Of a DNA stretch of 8,100 bases, positions 6,915 to 8,100 are shown piece after piece. This stretch comes from Chloroflexota bacterium (lineage in GTDB: Bacteria; Chloroflexota; Anaerolineae; Aggregatilineales; UBA3940). The notes beneath the pieces are model-generated. The model saw nothing but the letters and a program-made list of their open reading frames with translations. It had not been told where the DNA came from and ran no database searches. How positions within the stretch are numbered: position 1 is the stretch's first letter; every line of letters starts with the position of its first letter. The stretch spans positions 1 to 8,100 of the forward strand of contig JAADYZ010000316.1 of the NCBI GenBank assembly GCA_010092775.1, in the 5' to 3' direction. Both the position numbers and the translations under genes were made by a program.

Positions 6915-8100
6915 ATGAAACAGCACCCCTGGATCGTTCTGATCTTGATTTTGCTGCTCGCATGGGCACTACGGATCGTGGCCCTCGATCACTGGGCGCT
7001 CTGGTTCGATGAAGGGGTGAGCCTGACCTTTGGGCATATGCCGCTGCCTGAGGTGGTCCAGTTTAGTAATCTGTGGCAGGATACCAATCCTCCAGTTCAC
7101 AGACAGCTCATGGGCCGTTGGACGGATCTCGTGGGTGTCACGGCCTTCAATGCGCGTTTGCTTAGCGTACTAGCTGGTACCTTGGCTGTTGCACTCACCT
7201 ATCGGATTGCTCGACAGCTTGGCCTGGCCTGGCCGCAGGTCGCGGCTTTTCTGCTAGCCGTCGCGCCGATGCAGGTTTACTACAGTCGCGAGGCCAAGAG
7301 CTATGCCTTCACCCAGTTGTGCTTGCTAGTGCTTGTTTGGCTCGCCCTCAACCAATTCCGCCAGAACAAACCAGTCATCCCTCCATTAGCCGCTGGGGCT
7401 TTGAGTGCCTTGGCCGTCTTCTCTGCTTTTGGCGCGCACTACATGATGGCCTTAGGGATCATCGCCATTGACCTGTGGGTGCTGTGGCGCTCCCTCATCC
7501 TGTGGCGCGGACCTGTGGAAGGCGTCGCCCAACGTGCTGGCGCCTGGTTTGGCGGTCATGTACTCGGCGTCCTCCCGATCCTTGTGTGGGCCTTGCTTAC
7601 CCTGGAAGGGGCGCAGGCCGGGGCAGCCAATGCCGCTACGGATGCTGCGTTGGCACCACGCGGGTTGCTCCCCTACCTCTTTGCCCATCTGAGCGAATAC
7701 GCTGCCGGGCCCATCGCGCCGGACTGGTTGGCGATTTCCCTTGCTACGATACTGGCGGCCTGGCTCGTGATCTCTGCCCTTCCTCAGGCCACGCATCGAT
7801 CCAGGGAGGCCAGCGTTCTGCTTTGGCTCTGGGCGCTGCTGCCGATTGTCCTCGGTTTTGTCGCGCAAATCGGCGTGCCCTTCTTCTTTCCACGCTTCTT
7901 GTTATTTGTCACGCCAGCCTTCGCGTTGTTAAGTGCTGACACGGCCTCAAGGCTGTCATCCTTCCAAGCGATAGGTTGGACCCTGGCGCTCACTGCCTTG
8001 GCTGGGCTCGCGTTGGCGCTAGCAGCCCATTTCACCCGCACACAAAACCTGCCCGACCTACGCCCCCTGGCCGGCGAGCTTCATGGCGCTCGCCAGCACG
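6915..8100 (+). CDS. GT-C fold membrane glycosyltransferase (GT39/ArnT-like), C-terminus beyond window
   Basis: The first 395 codons are visible and open to the edge. The protein is very hydrophobic with many membrane helices, the first at about 5-25. It carries the hallmarks of polyprenyl-phosphate-sugar-dependent GT-C enzymes: an acidic DE pair just after helix 1 (D32-E33 in LWFDEGVS), a DTNPP motif (56-60) in place of the usual DxxPP, YYSREAKSYAF (122-132) and PRFLLFVTPAFALL (326-339). These enzymes transfer a sugar from a lipid carrier to a protein or lipid acceptor on the outer face of the membrane; the acceptor here cannot be told from sequence. After DTNPP the usual YYLLLHLW-like stretch reads VHRQLMGRW, more polar than usual. 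No Shine-Dalgarno sequence precedes the ATG at 6915-6917. The next ATG downstream would remove the DE motif, so this start is preferred. It is divergent from the kinase-like gene; no functional link is shown. Confidence 0.88.
   Translation, partial: MKQHPWIVLILILLLAWALRIVALDHWALWFDEGVSLTFGHMPLPEVVQFSNLWQDTNPPVHRQLMGRWTDLVGVTAFNARLLSVLAGTLAVALTYRIARQLGLAWPQVAAFLLAVAPMQVYYSREAKSYAFTQLCLLVLVWLALNQFRQNKPVIPPLAAGALSALAVFSAFGAHYMMALGIIAIDLWVLWRSLILWRGPVEGVAQRAGAWFGGHVLGVLPILVWALLTLEGAQAGAANAATDAALAPRGLLPYLFAHLSEYAAGPIAPDWLAISLATILAAWLVISALPQATHRSREASVLLWLWALLPIVLGFVAQIGVPFFFPRFLLFVTPAFALLSADTASRLSSFQAIGWTLALTALAGLALALAAHFTRTQNLPDLRPLAGELHGARQH

Noticed and set aside
7452..8041. Two open frames on the minus strand (7452-7868 and 7784-8041)
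   Set aside because: Both lie opposite the glycosyltransferase, whose motifs are continuous through this region; the translations are low-complexity and unlike known proteins.
1..8100. Searched for CRISPR repeats, tRNA or rRNA genes, insertion-sequence ends and long tandem repeats
   Set aside because: None was visible by eye. The only repetitive coding stretch is the Thr/Pro linker of the 1804-2658 protein.

Overview
The window looks like a chromosomal stretch from a free-living bacterium, most likely a member of the Chloroflexota. That placement is an inference. It rests on protein style: a secreted protein combining an Ig-like domain, a Thr/Pro linker and a membrane anchor next to lon; a multi-pass sensor with a decayed kinase core; and a GT-C type membrane glycosyltransferase. 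No rRNA or other marker gene is present to settle it. I see no insertion sequence, phage gene, CRISPR array, tRNA or rRNA.

Layout: five genes lie on the minus strand and one on the plus strand. In minus-strand order they are a degenerate histidine-kinase-like membrane protein (5438-6742), Lon protease (2760-5207), an anchored extracytoplasmic protein of unknown function (1804-2658), peptidyl-tRNA hydrolase pth (1164-1739) and the first 373 codons of mfd (1-1119, cut by the left edge). Divergent from the kinase-like gene, a GT-C family membrane glycosyltransferase starts at 6915 and runs off the right edge.

Transcription: the sequence suggests a promoter upstream of each of the kinase-like gene, lon and the glycosyltransferase gene, and a weaker one before the anchored protein. 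A weak hairpin with a T-rich tail follows the kinase-like gene, so lon is probably its own unit. From the anchored protein through pth to mfd the gaps are only 44-64 bases, so these three probably form one transcript, perhaps with read-through from lon. The glycosyltransferase promoter sits so close to its ATG that the mRNA may be leaderless.

Functionally the minus-strand block is mostly quality control: Lon degrades damaged proteins, Pth rescues dropped-off peptidyl-tRNAs, and Mfd removes stalled RNA polymerase and recruits excision repair. Pth next to Mfd is a common bacterial arrangement. The least understood parts are the kinase-like protein, whose ATP-binding motifs are lost, and the anchored Ig-like protein between lon and pth. 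I do not see a convincing new multi-gene system here.
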